Positions 7,516 to 16,435 are shown, counted from the stretch's first letter. The stretch is DNA of 64,000 nt from Nitrososphaerota archaeon (GCA_029785375.1 JAFLZV010000003.1:41518-105517); one strand, 5' to 3'. The notes: generated from the letters alone by a model not told the origin. Translations and numbers: made by a program.

Positions 7516-9174
7516 TTGCCTAATCTCCGAGGGCTGACGACCGAGGTCTCAAGAGAGCATCCGCTCTTCATACTCGGCGGGTCCGGGCCCGCGGACACGG
7601 ACCCCGAATCGGCCTACAAGCTCTGGAAGTTGATACCTGACGAACTCAAAGAGTACTCGGTCTACCCAGTCGAGCATTTCAGCGTAGAGACGATGGAGAG
7701 GTGGGCGAAGTTCGCTGATAAGAACGACTTCCCACTCCTCTGGCAGGTGAGGACGTGGGTCCCCGTCTGGCATCGCATGTGGAACAACGGGATGCAAGGC
7801 CCTGGCGTGGGAGTCGACAAGGTGGAGCGGCTCCTTTCCGAGCACGATAGCATCAAGGGGGTTCAGATCTGCGAGTTGAACTGCTTCGGTCTTTCGACAG
7901 AAGAAAGGCTCTACGTGAGCGACCTGCTAAAAGCGTGCGCCAGGCAGGGGCGCTACCTCTCTTGGAGGGAGGGGAACGACGGGTGCAATATCTGGGTCGA
8001 CGCCTTCCTTGAGAAGTGGTTCAGCGACGACGTCGAGGCTTACGGCAGGTATCTCTTCCCTCAGTGGGAGATGAACATACCGCGGAACATGTACCTCTGT
8101 CACGATTCAGTCTTCGGGCTCTGGATGGCAGGGTTCGTGGAGAACTGGGGGCTCGAGCCCCAGTCCTTCTACTGGTTAGACTGTGGGTTCACAGACCTGA
8201 ACAAGCCGGGGGAGAATAACAACAAAGGGTGGCGGGAGGGGGACAGGTCGAAGTTCCCGCGGACGATGTGGGGGCAGATGATCCTTCTGGGGATGAACTC
8301 CGGGGCCACTGTCTACAACTTCGAACCCAGACAGGACGTCCTCTTCACGGACGAGGGAGCCTACCCCCCCGCAGCCCACGAGGTCCTCTTCCCACTCCTC
8401 GAGGACATAGTCAGGGAGAGGCTCATCCCGTCCAAGGAGGAGGTTGCTGAGAAGGTGAAGGTGGCCTACGTGGCGGACTTCGAGGACAGAAGAGAAGGGG
8501 AGACCAGCGACATCGACTACTACAGGGGGTTCGCTCCGGACAACGATCTCTTTGGGCGGCACGGCAGGAGGCTGTCGGGGAGCGGGAGCATCTACAAGGG
8601 GACTTACGGGCTCGCCCACGAGTACAAGATGATCCCCGACACCGGACGGTACTACTGGATTCCTGTCCTCCCTAAATACACCAGGATGGAGGTCATGAAC
8701 AGATTCGAGAGGGTGATATGTCCCAATCAGTTCTGGGGGGAGCACGATGTCAGAAGGTTCTTCGACACCATTTACCCGCGGTCCTACGAAGGGGACGCCT
8801 ACGTCACCCAAGTAGGGAAGAAAGTCTTCCTGACGAATTCCAACGAGAACATCGACGTCATTCAGCGCTTTTCTGTGACAGTCGAAGGGGTGGAGATTAG
8901 GGGGGAGCTGGGGCCGAACAGCTACGTCATAGGGACCTTTGAAGACAGGGTCTTCCTTCACGTCAACAACTACCCGGGGAAGGTCACGGAACTGGGCATC
9001 TCAGGGGTCGAAGGGGAAGTTTCGTCAGACCCGCCTGGACATGTGAGAGCCACAAAAGGCCGGGGGGAACTGAAGTTGGAAATCAAGCACATTGGAGCCA
9101 CGAGGGTATGGATTGAGCCTCCCCGGGGAAGGGGAGGGGGGGTTAGGAGAAGGAAGGGAGGCACGAGAAGTTAG
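7516..9174 (+). CDS. GH98-like glycoside hydrolase
   Basis: 552 residues, no signal peptide. The first two thirds resemble a TIM-barrel glycosidase, with WVPVWHRMWNN, CHDSVFGLWMAGFVE and especially WGQMILLGMNSGATVYNFEP, which recalls the GH98 catalytic domain. The C-terminal part (from about residue 420) is a beta-rich segment with VGKKVFLTNSNENIDV, as in GH98 C-terminal modules. GH98 enzymes are endo-beta-galactosidases that release blood-group-type oligosaccharides, but substrate cannot be inferred here, and assignment to GH98 rests on memory of the motif only. TTG start at 7516 follows AGGGGGGAC, a plausible ribosome site. The last 20 residues are basic and glycine-rich. The next gene is the SMP-30 lactonase, same strand. 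Confidence 0.6.
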   Translation: MPNLRGLTTEVSREHPLFILGGSGPADTDPESAYKLWKLIPDELKEYSVYPVEHFSVETMERWAKFADKNDFPLLWQVRTWVPVWHRMWNNGMQGPGVGVDKVERLLSEHDSIKGVQICELNCFGLSTEERLYVSDLLKACARQGRYLSWREGNDGCNIWVDAFLEKWFSDDVEAYGRYLFPQWEMNIPRNMYLCHDSVFGLWMAGFVENWGLEPQSFYWLDCGFTDLNKPGENNNKGWREGDRSKFPRTMWGQMILLGMNSGATVYNFEPRQDVLFTDEGAYPPAAHEVLFPLLEDIVRERLIPSKEEVAEKVKVAYVADFEDRREGETSDIDYYRGFAPDNDLFGRHGRRLSGSGSIYKGTYGLAHEYKMIPDTGRYYWIPVLPKYTRMEVMNRFERVICPNQFWGEHDVRRFFDTIYPRSYEGDAYVTQVGKKVFLTNSNENIDVIQRFSVTVEGVEIRGELGPNSYVIGTFEDRVFLHVNNYPGKVTELGISGVEGEVSSDPPGHVRATKGRGELKLEIKHIGATRVWIEPPRGRGGGVRRRKGGTRS

Positions 9175-9229
9175 CTTCCTTTGTGGAGAGGGTACGACGA
9201 ATCGGCCCGAGTCGACATTTTCACCGGCT

Positions 9230-9237
9230 CTAAATAG
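9230..9237 (+). promoter_or_regulatory. TATA box of the SMP-30 gene
   Basis: CTAAATAG centred 26 bases before the ATG at 9259; the message should be leaderless. Confidence 0.55.
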
Positions 9238-9258
9238 CCCTGGGCCCCAGGACACGAC

Positions 9259-10143
9259 ATGGGGAACAGCATACCAGTCGAGCTAGCCTACGACTCCAAG
9301 GCGCAGGTTGGCGAAGGGCCGAGCTGGGACGAGAGGCGAGGGGTCCTCCACTGGGTGGACATAATCTCAGGCCTTGTGAACACCTACCACCCCTCAACCT
9401 CGGAGAACAAGTCGAGAAGAGTGGGGAGGTTCGTGAGTTCCGTGGTCCCTTCGAAGTCAGGAAGGGTCGTGATGACACTCCAGCACGAGGTCTGCGCCCT
9501 GGATCTGGAGAGCGGCAAAGTCAAGGTTCTTGCGGTGGCGGAGGCCGGCGAAGAGGAGAACAGGTTCAACGACGGGAAGTGCGACCCTGCTGGGAGGCTC
9601 TGGGCCGGGACCATGAGCCTGAAAGGGAAGAAGGGGAACGGCGCGCTCTACGTGTTGGAACGGGGCAGAAAAATTAGGAAGGTGCTTGGGGGGGTCAGCA
9701 CTTCCAACGGGCTTGGGTGGAGTCCCGACGGAGGGACAATGTACTACATCGACACCCCCACGAGGAAGGTGTCGGCCTTCGACTGCGAGATAAACACTTG
9801 GGAAATAAAGAACAGGAGGACAGTGGTCGACTTCGGGGGTCAGCCTGGGAACCCTGACGGGATGGCCGTAGACGAGGAGGGGAAGCTCTGGGTCGCCCAC
9901 TGGGGAGGATGGCGGGTGACAAGATGGAATCCCGAGACAGGGGAGAACCTCTCCCAGGTGGACTTGCCCGTACCCCTGGTGTCCTCTTGTTGCTTCGGGG
10001 GGGAGAAACTGGACAGGTTGTACATAACCACGGCGAGGACAGGGTTAGACGCTGAACAGCTCTCCGAAGTCCCCAACTCGGGGGGGCTCTTTGTCGCCCA
10101 GGTCGGCGCCAGAGGTCTACCCACCTACGCATTTGATGAGTGA
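9259..10143 (+). CDS. SMP-30/gluconolactonase family protein
   Basis: 294 residues forming a six-bladed propeller. Metal ligands typical of the family can be seen: E19 in GEGPSW, Asn in NDGKCDPAGRLWAGTM, Asn in SNGLGWSPDG and Asp in NPDGMAVDEEG. Such enzymes open aldonolactones made by sugar dehydrogenases. It is convergent with the minus-strand cluster at 10194-15537, which encodes a possible sugar dehydrogenase and an aldonate dehydratase, so it could supply the lactonase between the two. Leaderless start at ATG 9259. Confidence 0.9.
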   Translation: MGNSIPVELAYDSKAQVGEGPSWDERRGVLHWVDIISGLVNTYHPSTSENKSRRVGRFVSSVVPSKSGRVVMTLQHEVCALDLESGKVKVLAVAEAGEEENRFNDGKCDPAGRLWAGTMSLKGKKGNGALYVLERGRKIRKVLGGVSTSNGLGWSPDGGTMYYIDTPTRKVSAFDCEINTWEIKNRRTVVDFGGQPGNPDGMAVDEEGKLWVAHWGGWRVTRWNPETGENLSQVDLPVPLVSSCCFGGEKLDRLYITTARTGLDAEQLSEVPNSGGLFVAQVGARGLPTYAFDE

Positions 10144-10193
10144 CCTGTCACAGGCTCTCTTTCGGCCCAATTCCCCGTCACCGACCGAGATGG

Positions 10194-11372
10194 TCATCTT
10201 CTCTTCTTTGTGCGCCGAGTCCCCTTCATGTTCCTGTCCTCCCACCCCTCCTGGAAGATGTTGAACTCGGTGACGTCGGTGGCGAGGTGCTCCTCGACTG
10301 CTCTCATGTCGAGCTCCACCCCCAGCCCTGGTTTCGTCGGGACCTTCATCTCCCCTCCTTCAACCGTCAATGCCTCCTTCAGCAGGTCATTCCTCCATTC
10401 CACGTCGAACTCGTCAAAGCTCTCTTGAATGTCGAAGTTGGGGATGCATGCGTCAAGCTGGAGACAGGCCGCCGTCGCGACGGGCCCTTCCGCCTGGTGT
10501 GGAGCCACCGTTATGAAGTGAGGTTCTGCCAAGGCGCTTATCTTCTTCCCCTGCATTATACCTCCTGTGTTGACAAGGTCTGGCTGGACCACGTCCACGG
10601 CCCGGCTCTCAATCAGGGGAGCGAACCCATAGTTGGTGAGCACCCTCTCCCCGCTGGCTATGGGTATCGTTGTCTTGCTCTTCACCTCTCTCAGCGCCAT
10701 GATGTCCTCGGGGGGGACGGGCTCCTCGAACCATCTGGGGTTGTACTCCTCCATCAGCTTGGCGATCCTCACAGCTGTCTCGGGCTTGAACCTACCGTGC
10801 CCTTCGACCAAGATGTCTACGTAGTCCCCCACGGCCTCTCTTACCGCGCGGACTCTCTCTATGGCCCTCTCGACTTCCCCCTGAGTCGCGGACATGTATG
10901 CAGTTCCGAAGGGGTCGAACTTCAACGCGGTGTACCCCCTTGCCTTGACCTCCTTTGCCTTCTCTCCGAAGTCGTCGGCAGACCTGGCCCCCGTGTACCA
11001 GCCGTTGGCGTACACCTTCACAGTAGACGAGGCGTCCCCCCCGAAGAGGGCGTGTATGGGCGCCCCGTAGTGCTTTCCGAGCAGGTCCCAGCATGCAGTC
11101 TCTACAGCCCCCATGGCCGTTACATTGACCGCCGAAGCGTTCCTGTTGAAGGAGTCCCTGTACCATTCGTTCCAGTTCTTCTCAATCTGGAAGGGGTCAC
11201 TGTCGATGTAGTACTTCTTCCTCTCCTCTAACTCGGCCACCACGGCCGAACTTTCCCCGTAGAGGGTCGCCTCGGAGATCCCCTGTAGCCCTGTGCTCGT
11301 TTCAAGCTGGACGAACACCCACCTCTTCCACGGGTTCCCCACGATGTATGTCTCGAGCCCGGTAATCTTCAT
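10194..11372 (-). CDS. Enolase-superfamily aldonate dehydratase (gluconate/galactonate type)
   Basis: 392 residues. Putative ligands E190 (VEGHGR), E216 (FEEPVP) and E242 (SGER), with H192 and H292 (APHQAEGP) as acid and base. Spacings of 26, 52 and 102 are identical to those in the enzyme at 2237-3394, but the first ligand is Glu rather than Asp. Family members dehydrate gluconate, galactonate or related acids to 2-keto-3-deoxy acids in non-phosphorylative Entner-Doudoroff pathways. Its ATG overlaps the stop of the upstream F420-type gene by four bases, so the two are translationally coupled. It is the last gene of the cluster that starts at 15537. Confidence 0.88.
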   Translation of the reverse strand: MKITGLETYIVGNPWKRWVFVQLETSTGLQGISEATLYGESSAVVAELEERKKYYIDSDPFQIEKNWNEWYRDSFNRNASAVNVTAMGAVETACWDLLGKHYGAPIHALFGGDASSTVKVYANGWYTGARSADDFGEKAKEVKARGYTALKFDPFGTAYMSATQGEVERAIERVRAVREAVGDYVDILVEGHGRFKPETAVRIAKLMEEYNPRWFEEPVPPEDIMALREVKSKTTIPIASGERVLTNYGFAPLIESRAVDVVQPDLVNTGGIMQGKKISALAEPHFITVAPHQAEGPVATAACLQLDACIPNFDIQESFDEFDVEWRNDLLKEALTVEGGEMKVPTKPGLGVELDMRAVEEHLATDVTEFNIFQEGWEDRNMKGTRRTKKRR

Positions 11373-12397
11373 GCCAAACCCTCCCTGGCATGCCCCCTCC
11401 CGTCAAGCGAGCGGAGGCAGGGGATGACCTCCTTGTTGCAGGCATCTATGAACTTCTCTTCGGAAGGGCTTGCGCTATGGAACTGAATCTCCTCGAAACC
11501 ATAGGACATAGCATCCATTGCGCTCTTTATGATGTCTTCAGCGGAAGTTGCGATGTTCCAAGCCTTCGATAGCTCCTCGTCCGAGTGAACTCCCCCCTCA
11601 CGCTCTAGCTCCCTCGGGTCGTTCAGCCCTGAACCAAGGACGCCGGGGATCAAGCCAGGCTTCCACTTGGAGGCGGACCTCAGCGCCCTGTCGTAGTCTT
11701 CGTCGAAGGAGAGGAAGAGCTCGAGGTTCTTCCTTATGGTGGAGGGGTCCCTCCCCGCCTTGCGGGCGGATCGGGCTATGATTTCCCAGGTGTCTCGGAA
11801 CCTTCCCAGAAAGGGGCTCGAGATAGCGTATCCGTCGGCGTGGGACCCAACGAGCTCGGCGGACTTTGGTCCGAGTGCGGCCACGTAAATCGGGACCTTT
11901 CCTCTAGGCCTCGTGTATAGGTTAGCCCCCTTCAGCTTGAAGTACTTTCCTTCGTACGTCACGAAGTCCTCGGTCCAGAGTCTTCTGATTATTTCGATCG
12001 ACTCGCGGAGCCGCTGGAGCCTCTCTTCAAACCGGGGCCATCGGAGGCCGAGGGGGACTTCGTTCATCGCCTCGCCCGTCCCTAGGCCTAGGAAGAAGCG
12101 GTCGGGGAACATCTCGTCCATGGTGGCGAAGGCCTGGGCGACCAGCCCGGGATGGTACCTCCCTATCGGTGCGGTGACCATGGTTCCGAACCTCATGCGT
12201 GGGAGGACCGCGGCAGCAGAGCTCATCCAAGTCCAAGCGAAACCCCCGGCCGCCCCGGTGTGGAACCAAGGATGGAAGTGGTCGCTTATGGCAACGAACT
12301 CGAACCCAGCCGAGTCCGCTCTCTTCGCGAACTCCAGGAGCCTGCTCGGCTGGTGCCCTTCTTCTTCGGCCCTGTACCCGAACGCACTCGCGGACAA
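11369..12397 (-). CDS. Luciferase-family, F420-dependent glucose-6-phosphate-dehydrogenase-like oxidoreductase
   Basis: 342 residues with the LLM TIM barrel. Segments ISDHFHPW, AQAFATMDEMFPDRFFLGLGTGEAMNE and WPRFEERLQRLRESI closely follow the F420-dependent glucose-6-phosphate dehydrogenase group. The enzyme probably oxidises C1 of a sugar or sugar phosphate to a lactone with coenzyme F420. The start is a TTG four bases after the stop of the isomerase-like gene, and its end overlaps the dehydratase gene. Context (lactonase and aldonate dehydratase beside it) suggests a free sugar as substrate; that is inference. Other F420 enzymes of this family act on alcohols, so certainty on substrate is low. 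Confidence 0.85.
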   Translation of the reverse strand: MSASAFGYRAEEEGHQPSRLLEFAKRADSAGFEFVAISDHFHPWFHTGAAGGFAWTWMSSAAAVLPRMRFGTMVTAPIGRYHPGLVAQAFATMDEMFPDRFFLGLGTGEAMNEVPLGLRWPRFEERLQRLRESIEIIRRLWTEDFVTYEGKYFKLKGANLYTRPRGKVPIYVAALGPKSAELVGSHADGYAISSPFLGRFRDTWEIIARSARKAGRDPSTIRKNLELFLSFDEDYDRALRSASKWKPGLIPGVLGSGLNDPRELEREGGVHSDEELSKAWNIATSAEDIIKSAMDAMSYGFEEIQFHSASPSEEKFIDACNKEVIPCLRSLDGRGHAREGLA

Positions 12398-12401
12398 GCG
12401 G

Positions 12402-13244
12402 TTATGCCTTTGCCGCAGTCCCCTTCAGGTGCTTTACGCCCCTTGTTACCCCTTCCTCAGGGGAGTAGACCGGGTCTTCGTGCTCCATGGAGAGGGCGTT
12501 GGCGTATGCTGCCTCCTTGAGCTTGTGGCCGAGCTCCGTCCAGTCGATCAGCCCCTCGCCTGGGACGCGGAACCTCCACCACCCCTTGGCGTTGACCCCG
12601 TCTCGCGACAGCCTGTCTCTGAGGATCTCCGTATCTTTCGCATGGACGTGGTAGATCCTGTCCCCGAACTTCTCTACGGGCGTCTTATAATCTATCATCT
12701 GCCAGACGAAATGGGATGGGTCGTAGTTCAGGCCGAGGGTCTTCGAAGGGACGGTCTTGAACATGCGCTCGATTCGCGGGATGTTGTAGACCGCCGAGCC
12801 CCAGTGGACCTCTACCCCGATCTTCACGTTCCTCGAAGAGGCGTGATCCACCAGGTCCCCCATCGACTCTCCGAACTCCTTGAACGTCCTGTCTTCGTCC
12901 CATTCGGGGGCCTGGGCGCCCGCGAACGTGTTCACCACGGGGACGCCGAGCGCACTTGCCAGGTCCACGGCTTTCTTGAAGTTCTCGTTTATCGTCTTCC
13001 TCTTCGCAGGGTCCACTGCGAGGTGGTTGGCGTGCCCGCTGAGGGAAGAGATGCCAAGCTTGTACTTCGACACCGCCTTCTTGGTGTCCGCGCCCCTGTT
13101 CACCAGCTCCCTGTCGAGGTTTATGTGCGGGTCACCCGGGTGGGCGGCGATCTCCACAGTCTCGCACCCGATCCCTGACACGAACTTCAGCGCTTCTTCG
13201 AACGACCTGTCGTGGAAGATTGCAGTGAAGACCCCCACTTTCAT
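12402..13244 (-). CDS. Sugar phosphate isomerase/epimerase-like TIM-barrel protein
   Basis: 280 residues of the xylose-isomerase-like TIM-barrel superfamily. Metal-site segments are [31 protein letters not shown] and the C-terminal MEHEDP. It is similar in layout to the protein at 33422-34384. Partners of Gfo/Idh dehydrogenases in this superfamily include isomerases, epimerases and, in oxidative glycoside cleavage, lyases acting on 3-keto sugars. Its ATG overlaps the stop of the Gfo/Idh gene upstream by four bases, which shows tight coupling to that dehydrogenase. Confidence 0.85.
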   Translation of the reverse strand: MKVGVFTAIFHDRSFEEALKFVSGIGCETVEIAAHPGDPHINLDRELVNRGADTKKAVSKYKLGISSLSGHANHLAVDPAKRKTINENFKKAVDLASALGVPVVNTFAGAQAPEWDEDRTFKEFGESMGDLVDHASSRNVKIGVEVHWGSAVYNIPRIERMFKTVPSKTLGLNYDPSHFVWQMIDYKTPVEKFGDRIYHVHAKDTEILRDRLSRDGVNAKGWWRFRVPGEGLIDWTELGHKLKEAAYANALSMEHEDPVYSPEEGVTRGVKHLKGTAAKA

Positions 13245-14266
13245 GCTCTTGCCACCACCTCATGGCTGGCGCTCTGGCGTCCCGCCGAGCCACCGTAGCT
13301 GACGGCCCGCCCCGTGGCCATAGACTCATACTCCGCCGTTATGAGCCTGACTACATCCCTCCCGTCAGATGCAGTCTGGAGAGGTTCGCGCCCGGTGTCC
13401 AAGCATTCGGCGAAGTGCTCTATCTCCGCGATGAACGTATCCTTCGCGTTCGGCCATTCGCGTCTGGCGTCGCTCATCCCAAGCGCCTTCAGCACCAGAA
13501 GGTTGTGGGTTCCGAGCAATTCACCCCTCTCCCCTGTGACAGAGAAGATATACCCTCCCGACGGGACTGGAAAGGCCCAAGACGACAGTATGTTCCCCAT
13601 TGAGCCGTCCTGGAACTTCAAGGCGACGAAGCCGGTGTCCTCTCCGTCCATCGTCACCCTGTACCTTCCACCCATCGCAAATACCTGCGCGACGGGAGCC
13701 GGGGCGAAGTAGTTCATCATGTAGTTGGGGTGGTACCCTGTGTCAATCAGCTCCCCCCCTCCCATTTCATCCCGGTTCGTCCTCCAGCCGCTGATTCCGT
13801 TGTTCCTGAAGCAGTCCTGGGTCCTGATGAAGTGGATTTTTCCGATGAGCCCTTCACCTATCAACCTTTTCGCCTCCTGGAGGGCTGGCGCGAAGAGCTG
13901 GTTGTGGGCGGGCATGAACTTCTTCCCTGACTTCCTGACAGCCTCGACTATCTCATCAGCGTCCTTCACCGTCAGGCACATTGGTTTCTCGCACATGGCG
14001 TGCTTGCCCGCCGCCAAGGCCTTCAATATGACAGGCTTGTGCAGTTTGTGCGGGAGACAGATGTCGACGAAGTCTACATCGGCGTCCCGGAGCATCTTCT
14101 CGTAGTCCGTGTACGCCTCCCCTCCGAGCGAAGCGCCGAGCTTCTCCGCTGCATCCTTCCTGACGTCCGCGACAGCTGTCACCTCGACGCGCCCCTTGAG
14201 CGCCTCGTACCCCCTGGCGTGGGCCCAAGAGATTCCTCCACAGCCGATTATCGCTGCTTTGAGCAT
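13241..14266 (-). CDS. Gfo/Idh/MocA-family oxidoreductase
   Basis: About 341 residues: N-terminal Rossmann fold (AAIIGCGGISWAHARGY), the CEKPM motif whose Lys takes part in catalysis, and the C-terminal sandwich beginning with LIDTGYHPNYMM, which carries the expected Asp and His. Members oxidise or reduce a sugar hydroxyl with NAD(P). ATG at 14266 is preferred to the GTG at 14278 because a TATA box at 14289-14296 is centred 26 bases upstream. Coupled to the isomerase-like gene by a four-base overlap. Confidence 0.88.
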   Translation of the reverse strand: MLKAAIIGCGGISWAHARGYEALKGRVEVTAVADVRKDAAEKLGASLGGEAYTDYEKMLRDADVDFVDICLPHKLHKPVILKALAAGKHAMCEKPMCLTVKDADEIVEAVRKSGKKFMPAHNQLFAPALQEAKRLIGEGLIGKIHFIRTQDCFRNNGISGWRTNRDEMGGGELIDTGYHPNYMMNYFAPAPVAQVFAMGGRYRVTMDGEDTGFVALKFQDGSMGNILSSWAFPVPSGGYIFSVTGERGELLGTHNLLVLKALGMSDARREWPNAKDTFIAEIEHFAECLDTGREPLQTASDGRDVVRLITAEYESMATGRAVSYGGSAGRQSASHEVVARA

Positions 14267-14288
14267 GGCTGCGCCCACTCAGGCCGAG

Positions 14289-14296
14289 AAATAAAG
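14289..14296 (-). promoter_or_regulatory. TATA box inside the five-gene cluster
   Basis: CTTTATTT on the minus strand, 26 bases from the ATG at 14266. The second to fifth genes can be transcribed separately from the first. Confidence 0.5.
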
Positions 14297-14331
14297 TATT
14301 GCAAGAGCTCGCGCTGCATTCGGCCCTACGG

Positions 14332-15537
14332 CTAACTTGCTAATCCCGGCGCTTCCCATCTCTGTGAGGAGATTGACTTCTGGACCGCTTCGATGACTTC
14401 GTCTGCCCTCAGCCCGTCGTAGAAAGTGGCGCCCCATGGGGCCACCCTCCCGTCACGGGCTATCACGTCGAAGAAGTGATAGACTTCGTGCACCATTGCG
14501 TGTTCCCAGCCGATGATATGCCCCCGGGGCCACCACTTCCCGACGAAGGGGTGGTCAGCTTCAGTCACCAAAATCGTCTTGAACCCCCTCCTGTCTGACT
14601 GCTCTCTGTTCGAATAGACCTCCAGTTCGTTTAGCCTCTCGAGGTTGAATCCTATCGAGCCTTCGGTGCCATGTATCTCTATCCTCTGGAAGTTGCGCCT
14701 CCCGGCGCAGAATCTTGATGCTTCCAGGGACCCGACTGCCCCTCCCGTGAACTTGACAAGGGCGACGAAGGCGTCGTCAACGTCCACCTCTCCCTTCTTT
14801 GTGGGGTCGCCCGGGAGCGGCCTCGCGCCAGTAAACGTCTTCGCAATCCCGACAGTCGCACCTATTTCTCCTACTAGGAACCTGGAGAGATCTATTATGT
14901 GGGCGCCAAGGTCACCGAGAGCCCCGCTCCCGGCAGACTCCTTCCTGAACCTCCACGTGCGGGGGACGTCAGGGTCCATCGCCCAGTCTTGAAGATAAGC
15001 CGCCCTGAACTGGAGGACTTTTCCTATGTACCCCTCGTCGATGAACTGCTTCGCCAGCCTGACCGCGGGGACGAACCTGTAGTTGAAGGCGACCATGTGC
15101 TTGACCCCAGCTTTCTCCGCCGCCCTGAGCATCGCCTGCGACTCCCCCGGGTTCCTCCCTAGGGGCTTCTCGCACAAGATGTGCTTCCCCCGCTCAGCAG
15201 CCTCGACGCACGGCCCGAGGTGCATGTCGTTGGGGAGCCCGTTATCCACCACTTCTACCTCGGGGTCCGCCACCAGTTTGTTCCAGTCGGTGTAGTAGCG
15301 CTGGAAGCCGAATCTGACGGCGGCCTCCTTCACCTTCCCTTCGGTCCTCCCAGCTATGGCTACGAGCCGGGGACGCGCCGGGGGAGGGTAGAAGAAGACA
15401 GGCATCCTGGCGTAGGCGTTGCTGTGCGCTTTACCCATGAACGAGTAACCTAGCATACCTACCCCTAACTCAGGAATCTCCTCTTGCCGCTTCGATGCTT
15501 CCTTCACAGACGTATCAACTCTCCAGCGTCCATCCAC
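14332..15537 (-). CDS. Gfo/Idh/MocA-family oxidoreductase
   Basis: 401 residues. LGVGMLGYSFMGKAHSNAY begins the Rossmann fold after a 25-residue extension; CEKPLGRN carries the catalytic Lys; ALGDLGAHIIDLSRF carries the conserved Asp and His. Many relatives act on sugars and inositols. The start is GTG at 15537, near the predicted transcription start. It lies 65 bases upstream of a second family member, so the organism may use two dehydrogenases on one substrate (oxidation and later reduction), which is an inference from context. Confidence 0.88.
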   Translation of the reverse strand: MDGRWRVDTSVKEASKRQEEIPELGVGMLGYSFMGKAHSNAYARMPVFFYPPPARPRLVAIAGRTEGKVKEAAVRFGFQRYYTDWNKLVADPEVEVVDNGLPNDMHLGPCVEAAERGKHILCEKPLGRNPGESQAMLRAAEKAGVKHMVAFNYRFVPAVRLAKQFIDEGYIGKVLQFRAAYLQDWAMDPDVPRTWRFRKESAGSGALGDLGAHIIDLSRFLVGEIGATVGIAKTFTGARPLPGDPTKKGEVDVDDAFVALVKFTGGAVGSLEASRFCAGRRNFQRIEIHGTEGSIGFNLERLNELEVYSNREQSDRRGFKTILVTEADHPFVGKWWPRGHIIGWEHAMVHEVYHFFDVIARDGRVAPWGATFYDGLRADEVIEAVQKSISSQRWEAPGLAS

Positions 15538-15564
15538 AACCCCGAGAAACGAACCCCCCTTAGA

Positions 15565-15573
15565 ACATATAAC
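15565..15573 (-). promoter_or_regulatory. TATA box of the five-gene cluster
   Basis: GTTATATGT on the minus strand, about 32 bases before the GTG at 15537. Confidence 0.45.
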
Positions 15574-15626
15574 AGTTTGCGAACAAGTGGCTTCGGGACA
15601 ATTGTGCCCAGCAGCCCCATCAAGGC

Positions 15627-16111
15627 ATGAACGTGGGGCGTGGGGAGAAGCTGCGTGACGTCTCCCCAGCCGAGGATGCGGACAAGAAATTGGTCAGCAG
15701 CTCGGTGAATGACGTCCTGCGACCCCCCGCGAAGAATGCCGACGAGCGGTCGATGCGCGTCAGGCAAAGAGCGGCTGAGTTCTGGGACGAAAACTACATC
15801 GTGCGTCACGACCCGGCCGCGAGGGCTTGATTGACAGGCTGGCGGCGCTGTCCTCCGCCTTTTCTAAGACACAAGTGGAGCTTGCCCTGCTCTTTGCGAA
15901 GGAGGACATGGCAGCAGAATGCCTGAGCACAGCCGACCATACGGGACATTTCCTAGGCGTCTCGCCCTCGGGCAAGAGGGTCTCGTGGCTCCAGAAGGAG
16001 ATATTCCGATTGAAAGGCGGCATGATCATAGAGGGATGGGTGACAAGAGACTGGCTCGGGCTCTTGCAACAACTCGGCGCCATCGGGAAGGCCAGACAGA
16101 CAGGAGGGTAG
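15627..16111 (+). pseudogene. SnoaL-like ester cyclase, frameshifted
   Basis: The first frame (15627-15830) encodes an N-terminal part ending EFWDENYIVRHDPAA; the second (open from before 15827) continues with LIDRLAALSSAF, ADHTGHFLGVSPSGKRVSW and IIEGWVTRDWLGLLQQLG, which is the C-terminal half of SnoaL-like polyketide/ester cyclases. The two halves belong to one protein split by a frame change close to 15820. Function is presumably lost unless the change is a sequencing error. The reaction of the ancestral protein is not known. Confidence 0.65.
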
Positions 16112-16435
16112 ACGGTCGTTCGTCTAGGACGCTTCATATCATCATCGTCCGCGCCCCTCTCACACTAGAATAACGCAGTTGTGCCAATGCCTCAGTGAGT
16201 CGGAGGGCCTGCCGATGTAAGAGCGGGTCGCGCTGGCGCTCTAGGTTCCCCCCTTCCGCCTGGCATGTGGAGAGAGGCCCTCCCACGCCACGTTGAACCT
16301 TAAGGGTCCGTGTGGCCTGAGGTTACACCCCTCTGACCCCTTACGAGGCGAGTTTCCAGGTTTGCACAGACTCTTAAGAGGGCTTCAAGGGGAAAGCACT
16401 TGTAACACGCCTCCCCCCGGTCCCAGGAGTCAACG
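16112..16435. other. Intergenic region before the kinase gene
   Basis: No gene seen. A TATA-like CTCTTAAGAG at 16371-16380 predicts transcription from near 16402, and AGGAG at 16425-16429 is a good ribosome site six bases before the kinase ATG. Confidence 0.4.

Noticed and set aside
10140-11231. Plus-strand open frame of 363 codons
   Set aside because: Shadow of the aldonate dehydratase gene on the other strand, without recognisable motifs.
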